From assembly GCA_015680685.1 (NCBI GenBank), contig MNCI01018013.1, positions 1,567-65,566 on the forward strand: 64,000 nt of DNA, given 5' to 3'. Source of the stretch: Gnetum montanum. Taxonomy: Eukaryota > Streptophyta > Gnetopsida > Gnetales > Gnetaceae. This document shows, piece after piece, positions 34,501 to 45,947 of the stretch. The notes below the pieces were generated by a model. It was not told where the DNA came from and made no database searches. It saw only the letters and a program-made list of their open reading frames with translations. The stretch's first letter is position 1. Every line of letters begins with the position of its first letter. Position numbers and translations under genes: made by a program.

Positions 34501-36768
34501 TATTTATCAAAATCTTCTCTTAACTATTTATACACAACATTTCTAATCTTGGGGCCTTTGGTAAATACATTTAAGGTAGTTTGAGCCACCACCAAGGTTT
34601 GATCATTCTTGATCAAGCCTTGATCATTAACCCTATGCCTACAAGAAGTTCATAAAATTGACAAGTTAGGAAATATTATAACAATAATGCTTACCCCAGT
34701 AGATGATACATGGTGCTAAGGGGTTCTGGAATAAAGTTTGAACTCTATGTGCCACCATTAGAGTATTGTCAGCATTATACTAATGGTACTTTGGCATGCT
34801 CCAAATCTCTGAAAGGTATCATGTATTGATGATGTCCCTCATGTCCATTGCCTTCCCTACTTCCTAGGTGGCTGGATCATTGGTTATGAACTTGACAATC
34901 AAATTGGATGCTTGAGACATTAGTGTCTCCACTATGATTCTAGCCATGTCTATAGCTATGTGTGACCACATCATCATGCTAAATTTTTGTAGAATATAGG
35001 GAAGAAATTCCCTTGTCCTTGGTTGGAACCATAGTGAGCCCATCTCAAGAACTAGATTTGGGAGGAGGGTGTTGCACTTGGGGAATTTGATGTAGCATAA
35101 AATGTCCATTAACACCACCACTATGAAGATGGGCTTCTGAAGGGCCCTGCATGGAGAAAAAACACAAAACCAATTAAAACCACATTTACAACATTTAGAG
35201 AATAACAAAAAATTTACAATAACCTCATAATGCTTAGAATTTCTTGAAAATTTCACTAAGCATCCTTGTTGGGAGTGAAATGAGCCCTAGTAAAAAGCTT
35301 TAGGGTGTAGTTGAAATTCCATAAAAAAGAAAAAATTTTGAAAATAAAAATTATTATAGCCTTATAATTTTTGAGCATTATAGCCAAGATATAAAAAATT
35401 TATACCATCAACTTACAATGCATCAAAACCTTGTACAACCTCCTAACCAAGTCTAAGTAACATGACTTGCAACTTAGTAAACTACCTTAAGAAATCAAAA
35501 ATAAAAAATTATCAAAAATTTTGTAAACATGTTTAATCAATTTTAAATTCTTTTAAATATCCATAGGCATCCCTAGGGGTATGAGCCATTGATAGGAAAA
35601 ATCATTCAAACATGTCCACATTGCCCATCTCCAAGGGATAAACTGTTATAATCGAAAAACCTCTATGCACATGATTGTATGGGAAAATTTGTCAAAAATC
35701 AACCATAACTTTGAATTTAATGATTTTATAGCCACTGGAATCCTTAAATCATGAGATACATAACCATGATTAGAAACTCTAAAAATTCTTAGAGATTTTG
35801 ACAAAAAATAGAGCAAACTAAATAGATATCTAGCCATCAAGAAAAAGGCCTAATTCAGGCAACCATAAGAAAAAATTAATTTAAAATTCATTTTACCTCT
35901 AATTTTAGTGATTGCACTGCTATTGGAATATTGAAATCATGAAATTTACAAGAATAACTAATATAACCAAAAATTCAAAACTATTTGAACAAAAATTATA
36001 GAAAACCAAGGAGGAACCTAGCCATCACTAGAAAAGCTCTTTTTTCATGAATTTCATAGAAAATTCATTAAAAATCCATTTCAACTCCAAACAGAGTGAT
36101 TCCATCACTATTTTAAAGAATAAACCAAATTCTATGTAGCCATAGTAAGAAAATAGCCAAAACCCTTGTAGTTTCTTTGGAAAAAATTTGTAAACTTTAT
36201 AAAAAATATGAAAAAATGGCACAAACCACAACTACACAAATAGACAAAAATGCCCATAACTCATTCATCACAACTCCGAATTAAATAAAATCATAGCCAA
36301 TAGAAACCTTAAACATAACTCTACAAATTCAAAACTTGAGATTTTATAAAATTATAATAGACTCCTTAATAAAAACTACATAATTATGCTAGCTTTTTTT
36401 CACCAAAACTGGTAGAAAAACATATAAAATAACAAAACTTAATATCACATCCACATAAACCCAAGTTTAAACAACCAAACAACCTTAGATCCTCATAGAA
36501 ACTAGAAAAATAAGAGGCATAATTTTGTTGAAATTTAATTTTAACAAGTACCTTGGCATAGATTTGAAAAATGGCCTTATCCCAAGCTGGAAAAACATCA
36601 AAATGGCTAGGAAAACAAGTGAAAAAAATGACTAGAAATGGCCTACCTTGGAGTTGCAATGGATGAACTTTAAATAAAAATAGGCTTGGGTAGTTGGAAG
36701 ATGCTTTGGGTTGCTACATTTTCCTTCTTAATCATTGGATTCTTACTCTTGCCACCTCTTTTCTTCAT
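31554..36768 (-). pseudogene. Element B antisense gene, decayed orthologue of the A antisense gene
   Basis: ATG at 36768-36766. Exon 1 is 36768-36647 (122 bp, phase 2, donor GTAGGCCAT as in A) with a Lys/Arg-rich start (MKKRGGKSK). Exon 2 is about 35146-34695 (acceptor TTTTCTCCATGCAG, donor GTAAGC) and aligns with the FCP1-like segment of A: KPIFIVVVLMDILCYIKF, REFLPYILQKFS and the MMWSH block, then FQNPL just before the donor. Exon 3 starts after TTCTTGTAG near 34640 and ends near 34358 (donor GTAAGA). Exon 4 begins about 34238 (DITLSISR matches EITLTISS of A). A coiled-coil/Glu-rich part lies at 33129-32842 (KEEAHRHVAIAVEEEYRCAI). The last exon follows TTTCAG near 31620 and stops at about 31554. 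Many stops; non-functional. Intron 1 is about 1.5 kb against 273 bp in A. Confidence 0.75.
35680..36430. repeat. Degenerate tandem units of about 185 bp in intron 1 of the B antisense gene
   Basis: Four or so related segments start near 35702, 35892, 36090 and 36265. Each has a pattern like ccataactttgaatt...gattttatagccactgg, then caaaaattcaaaactt...gattttataaa. Alignment is only partial, so the number of units is uncertain. They account for much of the intron expansion relative to element A. Confidence 0.5.
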
Positions 36769-36869
36769 GATTGTAATATCAATGTTGGGAGAGCTTGGAA
36801 ACTAGAAGGATGGAAGCTTCAACACTACTTGGGGAGGAGATTTGTAGCAAACATGCTAAGGATGAAAGG

Positions 36870-36877
36870 TTCTTATA
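36870..36877 (-). promoter_or_regulatory. Possible TATA box of the B antisense gene
   Basis: TATAAGAA on the minus strand, about 109 bp before the ATG at 36768, in the same relative place as TATAAGTA in element A. Confidence 0.35.
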
Positions 36878-37219
36878 GCAAAACTCTCTACCAAGGCTTT
36901 ACTCTAATGTTCTATGTGATGAAATAAAATTTTTGTGATGATTTTTTGCAAAAATTTGACATAGCAACCTAGATCTAAACCTAAATGTCTTCTCCCATGC
37001 CCCCCTTACCAATTTTGAGCATTAGAACTCATAGTGAAATAGAAGTGCAAGGTTGGGGGGAGTCTCATCATGGTAGTATAGTGGAAGTGAATTTTTATAT
37101 TTAAAATTTTTAATTTTTAAGTGAGCCCCACTAGATACCTCCCTAGTTTGATGGGTTTTAATCTTGAAAACCTCTTCTACATTGAGTTTTTGATCCATTA
37201 AAATTCATAAAATCATTTT

Positions 37220-40110
37220 TCAATCTTATCCCCCTAATCCATGTTTGGTAGCATGGCTCCAATGTGGATGCATGCCTCCTATCCTCTACAACCATAAAAC
37301 CTAACCCCTTTCCATTTTTGGTAGCTACCATTAACATGCATGAATCCTAGACCCTAACAGAGGGTAAAACCTTAGCAAAGCTTACCACTTTGGGCATCCA
37401 TGCTAGGGTAACACTACCCATCATGGATCTATTATTGACTAAGAGTAGTAACATGCATACCCATCCTTTGGTTCTTACCAAGCCTTGATTTGACATCGAG
37501 GTGGATCCCACATAGCCTTAAACTCCTCCAGTCATCCCTAGAAGCTTTAGAACATTGGAAAACTTAGTCAAAAGTACCCAAAAATTTTAGATCTATTTGA
37601 TCCATGTTGAGAAGGCTCCATCCATGTTTTCCAACATGGATCTAGTGTGGATGGGTGGGAGTGACCTTAAATTACGAAAATCAATCACCCAATTACCATA
37701 TTTTGACTTTTAACATCCCATGTCAGCTTCTAGTAGCATAGATTGGGCAAAACAAATTTGTTTTTGTATCTAGAAAACCTCTATCCATGTTTCCTAGCAT
37801 GGATTCTCTAGGAGTATGTAAAAAATCACTTACCATAATATTAAATAACCATAACATGCACTTTGACAACCAAGATACCCTTCCATGGTCTTCAATAGTC
37901 AATAGTCATCAAGATTTGAGCCATTTTTACATATGAAATCTTCTTCATGTTGGTGAACCCTCCATTCACATTGCCCAACATGGATCCAATGTGGATGCCC
38001 TAGGGGTATGCAAAAAAATTGATAGCCAAAAATAACCTTAAAATCTACCCTAGTGACCTTAAAACACTGTTGGAGCTTGCCAATGACTTCAAATATCTCA
38101 AAATTGATCAAAAATGGTAACAAAAGCTATTATCCCCTTTCCATCCACACTAGATGCATGTTTCCAAGCATGGATGAAGGAAGGATGATTGCATGAGGCA
38201 CCAAGGAGCCTTCAAACTAGTGGATTTTGACATCAAATTTTGACTATCAACACTTGTAGTCTTCGGAGCTAACATGCATGGTTGATTTGCTATAAAAAAA
38301 AAATCCTAGATCCAACGTATTTGATCTATCCACTCTAAGGAGGATCTTATCCATGTTGGGTATCATGGATCGAATGTGGATAAGAGGGATATAGCCAAAA
38401 ACTATCATGATTTGCATTGAAATTGACATATGTTTACTTCCTTACTCTCCTGGAGACTCTGGTAGCCTAAAACTTGACAAAACTCATTTTATTTTAAGAT
38501 CACCATTGCTCACACACTAGTAACCCCCCTCATCTATGTTGGGTAGTGTGAATCTAACATGGATACTAAGGGGGAGATCCATGGGAGGCTCAGAAACACC
38601 ATAAAATGATACTAGATGGCCTTGCATGCACCCTAGAACCTTGTTGGCACCTCTCAAAGCCCTTAGACTTTACAAAACTTGCCAAAAACTACAAGAAATT
38701 GATCCTCTTGAATCCTCAATGTTGAATCCACACTAGCCAGCATGTATCCAAAGGAATAAGTTCAAAACCATTCAAAAACCTTTAAAATTATCAAAATTTG
38801 ATTCTAGACATCAACCATCAACACCATTAACCTTGGAGATGTGCATGCATGGTCAAGAATTATCAAAAAATAAAAAAATATGATCCCCTTTGATCTTGCA
38901 TGATAGATCCACAATGGCTAGTGTGGATCCAAGGGGTAACCTCTAAAACCACTCAGAAGCCCTCAAAACTACCAAATTTTGATCTTAAACCCTAACCCTT
39001 AACACTAGTAACCTTCGGGACTAACATGCATAGTTGATTTTCTATCAAATAGGCCGAGATCTGATATTTTTGATCTAGTCATGTTAGGGAACGCCTGATC
39101 CATATTGTCTAGCATGGATTCAGCATGGATGAACTACCTTTCCACTTTCAATAGAAAATTAACATCCTTGGAGACTAAAAACCTTCACTAGCCAAGCCTA
39201 TAACCTCACAACCTTGAGTTTTCATTTGACTAGTTTTTTCTTTAACCTTAAAATGCATAAGGGCCCCTCCTCCATGTTGAATATATGCTTCCTAGCATGG
39301 ATGATGGGGGATGACTATGCATGATGTTAAACAACCTTCATGCTTAGTTAGAGTTAATCAAAACCCTAAAAACTAATATTTATAGCCTGTAGAGCCTGAA
39401 AATTTGGTAGATCCTCTTCCAAAATCATCTTGTAATAAAAAATCAAGAGCACCCCCATCATCCAAATTGTATCCATGTTGTCTAGTCTTGGATACTACCT
39501 CGAACTTGATCTAATGCTTAAAACTCTTTCAAAATGACCTCAAAACTTAGTTTGGGAGTGCACATCTACAGAAACTTGGTCTTGGCTACAAATCCAATCC
39601 TATTTGACCTCGTTATAGCCCATATTTGGATCATCCACACTGAGCCCCCTCCCATCCATGCTAGCCAACGTGGATACAAGGGGGTATAACTTTAAAACCT
39701 ACCTTTTGGCCTTATTCAACCTCTAAAATAACCAATTTTGGTAGATCTAGCCCTACGCTGCTGTAGGAAGGCCATGGAATCCCAATTTTGTCCCTCTATA
39801 TGCCATGCAATCCATTTTCATTAGTATCCACATTGGATCTATGTTGTCTAGCATGGATCTAGCATGGGTAATAGATCTAGGCTTCAATAAGGATTCCCAG
39901 GGGTTGAAATTAATGCCAAAGTAGCCTATTTTCCTCCCCAATCCACTATGTTGATATGCATGTCACTAGGAGTTGAAAACTACTAAAAATAAGCTTGGGA
40001 AACTATCTGGATGTCCCATCCATGTTGAGGGCCATCCAATCCACACTAGCTAGTGTGGTTAGCCTAAAAAATTTTCTATTTTAGCTCAAATAGCCTAAAA
40101 ATAGCCTTAA
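37220..40110. repeat. Degenerate 186-bp tandem array in element B (about 16 units)
   Basis: The motif (a/g)tccatgtt...agcatggat(c)...(a/g)tgtggatg recurs at about 37255, 37425, 37640, 37800, 37980, 38171, 38368, 38548, 38745, 38928, 39115, 39297, 39488, 39672, 39855 and 40050. Mean spacing is about 186 bp. Between motifs, related words such as aaaacctt...caaaattt and gactaacatgcat also recur. No open frame. Element A has no such array between the antisense promoter and RT. Confidence 0.75.
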
Positions 40111-40429
40111 TTGATGCCTAAACTCATCTATGACCCTTGTAGCTTTAAACCATGTCCCGCTAAGTCCTAAAATTGGCAAAATCTAATCCTTTTGACCATT
40201 GTTTACCAATATTCAACATATGTATCCCACTTTACTTTATTTGATCTTATTTCATCATACTATGACATGTTTTGATCATTGTTGCATTGTTGACCTTGTT
40301 TAGCCTCAATACTACTTCTATCTCAATGTGTTTGCCTTCATTATATACATTATAGCCTTGTATAGCTTTTTTGAGCCTTTGACTGATATTGAATGGTGGG
40401 GTTTGACCTTTGCCTAACCACCATTTAGC

Positions 40430-40565
40430 ACCATGTGACCATAGTTTGCTATGGTCTTAAACTGGCATCATGGCCTGCTAAGGCCTAAAACTAGCATCAT
40501 GGCCCACTAAGGCCTAAAACTAGCATCATGGCCTACCAAGGTCTTAAATTGGAAAGCTTGTGAGC
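40430..40565 (+). repeat. AAACTGGC-type repeats before RT in element B
   Basis: Four units of the form atggcc(t/c)(g/a)ctaaggcctaaaactagcatc, about 32 bp each. Same family as the element A arrays. Confidence 0.75.
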
Positions 40566-40808
40566 TCGGTTGACCTTGTTTTACCTTGTTATGCTTTAAC
40601 TTGTTTTAGCTTATTTAGCCTTAGCTTGACCTTTGTTTAGCTCTCATTTCATTTTATTGATCCCTTTCTATCTCTTATAGCCTTATATGACCTTGTTCAT
40701 ATTTTTTTTGCATTTTATAGCATGGATTTATATAATTTTATAGCATTTTGACATTATTTACTCATCTTTACCTAGGTTTCATATAATGTGCTTATAGTTG
40801 ACATGTAG

Positions 40809-42470
40809 GACTGAAGTATGAGTACCTAGAAGCAAATCAGTTTTCCTTTGAGCCTGAGTGGGCCTTATGGTAATGTAGAATGGTGTATCAACCCTAATTG
40901 TCTAGATCTTGACCACATAGCCTCGATAGAGAAACCTCTAGAATGGCCCAAAAACCTAGTGAAAACTCTTGAACTATAGACTAGCGGCATTACTAAAGAC
41001 TTTCTCATTGAGGTTCCTATCATGACACATAATGGTAAGGAGAAAACCCTAAAACTAAATTCATCACTGGAACCTCAACAAGCTCAAGAAATCACCAAGG
41101 TTCTACAACATAATATTAAGGAATTTTCTTGGTCATATGAAGAAATGCTAGGCTTAGATCCATGCTTAGTGTAACACAACATCATACTTGATCCTAGCAT
41201 AAGACTAGTTAAGTAGAAAGTTCGCAAGATTAGACCTAATTTAGCCCTTTGAGTCCATGAAAAAATCATAAAACTCTACCAAGTTGATTTTATTAGAGCT
41301 ATTTACTATGCCAAATGGGTGTCCAACATAGTGGTAGTCCCCAAGAGGAAGGGGAGTATTCGTATTTGCATTGATGTCCAAGACCTAAATAAGGTAAAAA
41401 TCAAGGATTCTTTTCTTTTGCCTAGTATTGATTAACTTATTGATACAATTTTTGGGCATGCCTTATTGTCCTTTATGGATGTGTTTTTGGGATATAACCA
41501 GATTAGGATCAACCCAAAACATCAACTTTGCATGTCCTTCATGATCCCTTAGTGTACCTTTTGCTATACCTTAATGCCCTTTGGCCTTCAAAATGTAGGA
41601 GCAACCTACCAATGAGCCATGATGTGTATCTTTAGTGATTACATGTTAGGTTTGCTTAATGATTATGTAGACAATATAGGTGTTAAGTCTAAAGTGATGA
41701 AAGACCATGCACATGACCTAAACCTTGTACTTAAATGATGTCTTAAGTATGAGCTTAGGCTTAATTCCAAGAAGTTTATCTTCAGTGTCAAGATCAGTAA
41801 GATGCTTAGCTTTGTAATGTCTAAAACAAAGATACATGTTGATCCTGATAAGGTTAAGGTCATATCCAAATTAGTAGCACCTACTAACCTTAAGGATCTT
41901 TGGGGATTGCAAGGCAGATTCCAATTTATTCATAGGTTCATCACTAGGCTTATAGATAAGTTACAAGCCATGCAACATTTGCTTAAAAAAGGAGTTCACT
42001 ATGAGTGGATGGCTCAATGCCAAAAATTTGTTGAAACCATTAAGCAAGAGTTGGCACAAATACCAATAGTCTATTCTCCACAAGAGGGTAAACCATTTCA
42101 CATCTACCTTGCTATCTCCAACACATCCATTGCCTCTCTACTTTATCAAAAATATGATGATGGAATAGAAATGCTAGTATACTACCTTAGCCATGCATTA
42201 GTTGCACATGAGACATGATATACTGAAGTGGAAAATTATTGTCTAGCATTAGTCTTCTCATTGAAGAAGTGGAGACACTAAATCTTCAGAAGCTAGGTCA
42301 ATGTCATTTGCAAAGATAATGTGCTTAGAGGCATAAAGAACAACATTTATAAGAGTAGCCATATAGCTCAATGGAAAGCCCTAACAATAGAGTTTGTCCT
42401 TTATTATGTCTGTCAATCCTCAACGAAAGATCAAGCCATAGTCGTATAACTCACTATTTCATCTGTTGAT
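40809..42470 (+). pseudogene. Element B reverse transcriptase and RNase H
   Basis: Homologous to element A 20451-22126. Landmarks are LSGPYGNVEW, SWSYEEMLGLDP, FIRAIYYAKWVSNIVVVPKR, CIDVQDLNKVKIKDSF, LMPFGLQNVGATYQ, DYVDNIGVKS (YVDD changed to YVDN) and LQGRFQFIHRFITRLIDKLQ. RNase H follows with VYYLSHALVAHET near 42176. About ten stops. Entered after an AG at 40807-40808 that matches the candidate acceptor in A. Confidence 0.82.
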
Positions 42471-42539
42471 GACCAAGTAACCATAGATTCAAAGTTTCTA
42501 GATGAGCATGTCAACACCGTTAGTAAGTGCCCAAGGGCT

Positions 42540-42900
42540 ATGAGGTAGTCATGCACTTTGAAATAGTGTCAACTACCCATGGGGCTAGTGCCACTACCAT
42601 CATAACTTTTCCATTTGATGAAATCTGACCCTTTGCCTATTGTTTTGAGTTTTCATGCATCAGCAACATAATAGAATATGAGGATTTGATTAGAGGGATG
42701 ATGGTAGCTTGTGACCTAGGAATCAAGTGTTTAATGATCAAAGGTGATTCTCAAATTGTGGTTAGGTGTATGCATGTAAAGGCAAACAATTTATAGATGT
42801 TGATATCCAACACATATCTTGAAACAAGAATGCTATAGCCAATGCCATTGCAACTCTAGCCCTCAATGTGATACTAGATGTGTTTAGTAAGTTGCCCACT
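42540..42900 (+). pseudogene. Element B second RNase H, remnant
   Basis: THGASATTIITFPFDEI, IIEYEDLIRGMMVACDLGIK and IKGDSQIVVRCMHVKA follow the archaeal-type RNase H pattern of element A, with stops in between. The Asp in GDS is retained. Confidence 0.65.
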
Positions 42901-43139
42901 TTGACTATGGACTATGTTGTTCCCATCATGTAGAGCATTGAGAATACCTTTGTGGCTATGGTTCATACTACTCTTGCAAGGAAGTGGTATGATGATATCA
43001 AGTTTTACCTTATTATGGTGAACCTTCACAAAGCCTGGCTATTGCTCAAAAGGACATCATATGTAAATGATCCAAACAATATGTCATAGTAGGAGATAAT
43101 AAATTATGTGAATGATCCTATGATGGCATATTACTAGTG

Positions 43140-44221
43140 TTCTTGGGTAAAACTAAAGCTAGATTAGTCCTAGAGCAAGTTCACAAAGGTGCGTGTGGAG
43201 GACATATACAACTGAGAGCCATGACCTCTAAGATTAGGTGGTTAGGCTATTATTGTCTCTATATGGAAAATGATTGCTTGTAGAAGGTTAAACTTGTAAC
43301 ACATTCTAATGACATAGTAAACTAATACACGTACCCTTGACTGAGTTACACACTACTTAAATAACTTGGTTGTTTCAATGGTGGGGGTTGGATATCACTG
43401 GATCCATAACACCTAAGTCTTCTACAAGGTATAGATTCATCATGATTGTAATAGAATATTTTAAAAAGTGGGTTGAAGCTATTTCTCTAAGAAGGATGAT
43501 GTCTGAGCAAGTCTGTAAATTCATTTTGGATAACATTATAGCCCATTTTGAAATACCTATGACCATAGTCATAGAAAATGGACCATTATTTAGTAGCCAA
43601 GAAATGAAGGATTTCTATCATAACTTGAGGATTAGGAACTTTTTCTCATTTCCATATTATCCTCAAGCCAATGGAAAGGTACAAACAAGAAATAAGGCCA
43701 TCATCAACTTTCTCAAAAAGATTTTGAATAATAGCAAATGCAAGTGGCATGAGTGGCTTGTCCATGCACTTTGGGCCTATAGAATGATCTATTGTAGGAT
43801 AACTAATGTGACTCCTTATAGCCTGATTTATGATTCTAAAGCAGTTTTACCTTATGAATTATAGGTGTTATCACTTTGAGTAGCCTTGATAGACTTCATC
43901 AATGATGAACAATGTAAGGAGTTACATACCATGGACCTTGACTTAGTGGATGAGCAGTGAGTATGAACATGTGCTCACATCAAGCAATATCAAGAGAGGT
44001 AGAAATGACAACACAACCATAACTTGACCAAGCATAAGATCAAGGAAGGTGACCTGGTACTCAAAGCCTTCTATGGACATGCAGAAAAATTCTTAGCCAA
44101 CTGGTAGGGACTTTCTTGGTCACCAAGGCCTATGGAAATTGTGCATTTAGAATAGCAGACATGGATGGGAATGAGTTGGTTAACTTGGGTAATCATTGCT
44201 ATCTAAGTCCTTACTACATGT
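43140..44221 (+). pseudogene. Element B integrase, decayed
   Basis: The zinc domain is partly kept (HKGACGGHI; the CxxC half is destroyed). The longest open part is 43370-43864: WGLDITGSITPKSS (Asp), IENGPLFSSQEMKDFY (the second catalytic Asp replaced by Glu), NGKVQTRNKAIINFLKK (Glu replaced by Gln), ALWAYRMIYCRITNVTPYSL. The C-terminal part to about 44221 matches the A integrase end (NLGNHCYLSPYY). Inactive. Confidence 0.8.
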
Positions 44222-44239
44222 ATCCTTCCCAATCTAGTA

Positions 44240-44445
44240 GCCAACGACTGACATCAATGACCTATTGAGGCCTTAAACTACTAAGATGACCTACTAGGGC
44301 CTAAAATTGGTGAAACCATGACCTACCATGGCCTAAAAATAGTGAAGCCATGATATGCTAAGATCTTAAACTGGCAACATAGCCTACCAAGGCCTTAAAC
44401 TAGTAACATGGCCTACCATGGCCTTAAATTGGCAAAATTGATTAC
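44240..44445 (+). repeat. AAACTGGC-type tandem repeats after integrase in element B
   Basis: Six to seven units such as catggcctaccatggcctta followed by aattggc. Direct counterpart of the array at 23958-24566 in element A, here shorter and without CpG. Confidence 0.75.
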
Positions 44446-44811
44446 CTAGGTAGCTTGGATTTATTCATTATCTCATGTGGCAATATGCATTGTATTGTGA
44501 CAACTTATTTTCTTTGCCTAGTTTTTTTGCCCTCTTGGAGTTGTGCTTGTAGGATGAAGCTTGGATTTGTTGTGGAGGTACAACCCATCATGACAACAAG
44601 TTAACATGTGGCCTCAAAGCACAAGATTTAGTGAGTTTTTTCTACTGTGTCAAAAGTGCTAGTTTCATTCCCATTCCCACGATCATCTACTTGAATTCAA
44701 CCCCATAACCTTATTATAGCCTTCCTTCCCCTAAATAGCAATGGTGACATATCATTGATACTCATGCATTGTGACCATATGAAATAGCTTTGTCATGCTC
44801 CACATCAAGTT

Positions 44812-44940
44812 CATTAAATGTAACACATCTCATTTAATAGGAAAACCATTAAGTCTATTGAGCATAACACATCTCACTCGATGGAAAAACCATTAAGTTT
44901 GTTGGGTGGAACACACCTCATTCAACAAGAAAGCCATGTC
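44812..44940 (+). repeat. Three tandem units of about 45 bp
   Basis: Units of the type cattaa(g/a)t...gtaacacatctca followed by ttaataggaaaaccattaag, repeated three times in the 3' untranslated region of element B. Not seen in element A. Confidence 0.65.
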
Positions 44941-45376
44941 AAAACTAGCCTTGGTAAAGAAACCTAATAAAAGTTTCACCCAAAAAAATTAGGAAAGCAA
45001 ATTTCCTAGAAGTTGAATAACCAGTGAAAACCAAAAGCCCAAATAGATGACTACAAACATGTCAGGGGAGGAGCCTAATGGTAGAATAAACCTTAGAATG
45101 AGGTGATGGTTCCTCAAACACATTTTTTGAGTGAACCAACACTTCAAAACATGAAGTGCCAAAACCACTGATAGACTAACATGTTGGTGACATAGCCATG
45201 ATGTCAACTATGGAATGCATTGTTCACCCTTAGAACCATTTCCATATAACCTTATCATCATTTCCTCATCATAGCCTTATCCCATCATCACAAGCACTCT
45301 TCATCATGGTTCAACATGATTGGATCAAGTGTAGAGAGAGAACGTTGGTGATGGGCCAATAGTGGTGTTTTGTATT

Positions 45377-45429
45377 CTTTGTTGGTGCCTCTCAAGTTAA
45401 TCCTTTAGACACCAACAAAGAGGGACCAA
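45377..45429 (+). promoter_or_regulatory. Polypurine tract hairpin of element B
   Basis: CTTTGTTGGTG (45377-45387) and CACCAACAAAG (45410-45420) form a perfect 11-bp stem. The 3' arm runs into the polypurine tract caacaaagaggga, followed after ccaa by the LTR at 45430. Confidence 0.7.
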
Positions 45430-45947
45430 TGAAACACCACCACATTTACATCTTGTAATCTTTGTAACCACATCCCATGTAACCACATTTCTCACCTTCC
45501 TATGTCAACAATGTAGTAGATTCAGTTTGAGAGCAATGAAGGTTTGAAAGCATCGGGAGTGGTAGGACCTCTAGATCATGGAGTTGATTGTAGAAGCTTC
45601 AATTGACCCTAAACCCCCAACCAAAGGAACCTCCTTGCTACAATAGGCTATCTTGTACACATTTTCTATACTCCCTTTATTTTTGTTAAAATAAAGTTTA
45701 TAGTTTCATTTGTGTGCAAGCTTGTTTATTTATTTCATTTCAAGGAAATTTCTCTTCTAGATTGGTACTTTGCATTTTTATTTTCGTTACCCCTGTTTGC
45801 ATTTCATATGTCCCTGGGTGATCTGCTGGATCATCCAGAGCACTAAGGATCTCATTTTTCATGGAGGTCCTAGAGATCCAAGGTTAAGAATTGTGTGCAT
45901 CAAAAACTTCTTAGTTCCTTCAACAGGTAAGGTTTTTGGTTGCAACA
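45430..45947 (+). repeat. Element B 3' LTR, internally deleted
   Basis: 518 bp against 1416 bp for the 5' LTR. The first 45 bp (tgaaacaccaccaca...) and the last 470 bp match, and about 900 bp corresponding to 7645-8545 is absent. Ends ttgcaaca. Confidence 0.85.

Larger units (their letters stand above)
7601..45947 (+). mobile_element. Element B: old Tat-like Ty3/gypsy retrotransposon (20.8 kb without insert A)
   Basis: Bounded by LTRs that begin tgaaacacc and end ...ca, with imperfect flanking 5-mers (aaagg at 7596-7600, aatgg at 45948-45952). The order on the + strand is 5' LTR, primer binding site, leader, nested element A, gag-protease (27481-30875), antisense gene (36768-31554, minus strand), a 186-bp tandem array, RT-RNase H, second RNase H, integrase, short tandem repeats, polypurine tract and 3' LTR. 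Every domain is homologous to element A but full of stops and almost free of CpG. The 2.4-kb paralogous repeat at 52540-54950 shows what the site looked like before insertion. Dead element. Confidence 0.85.
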
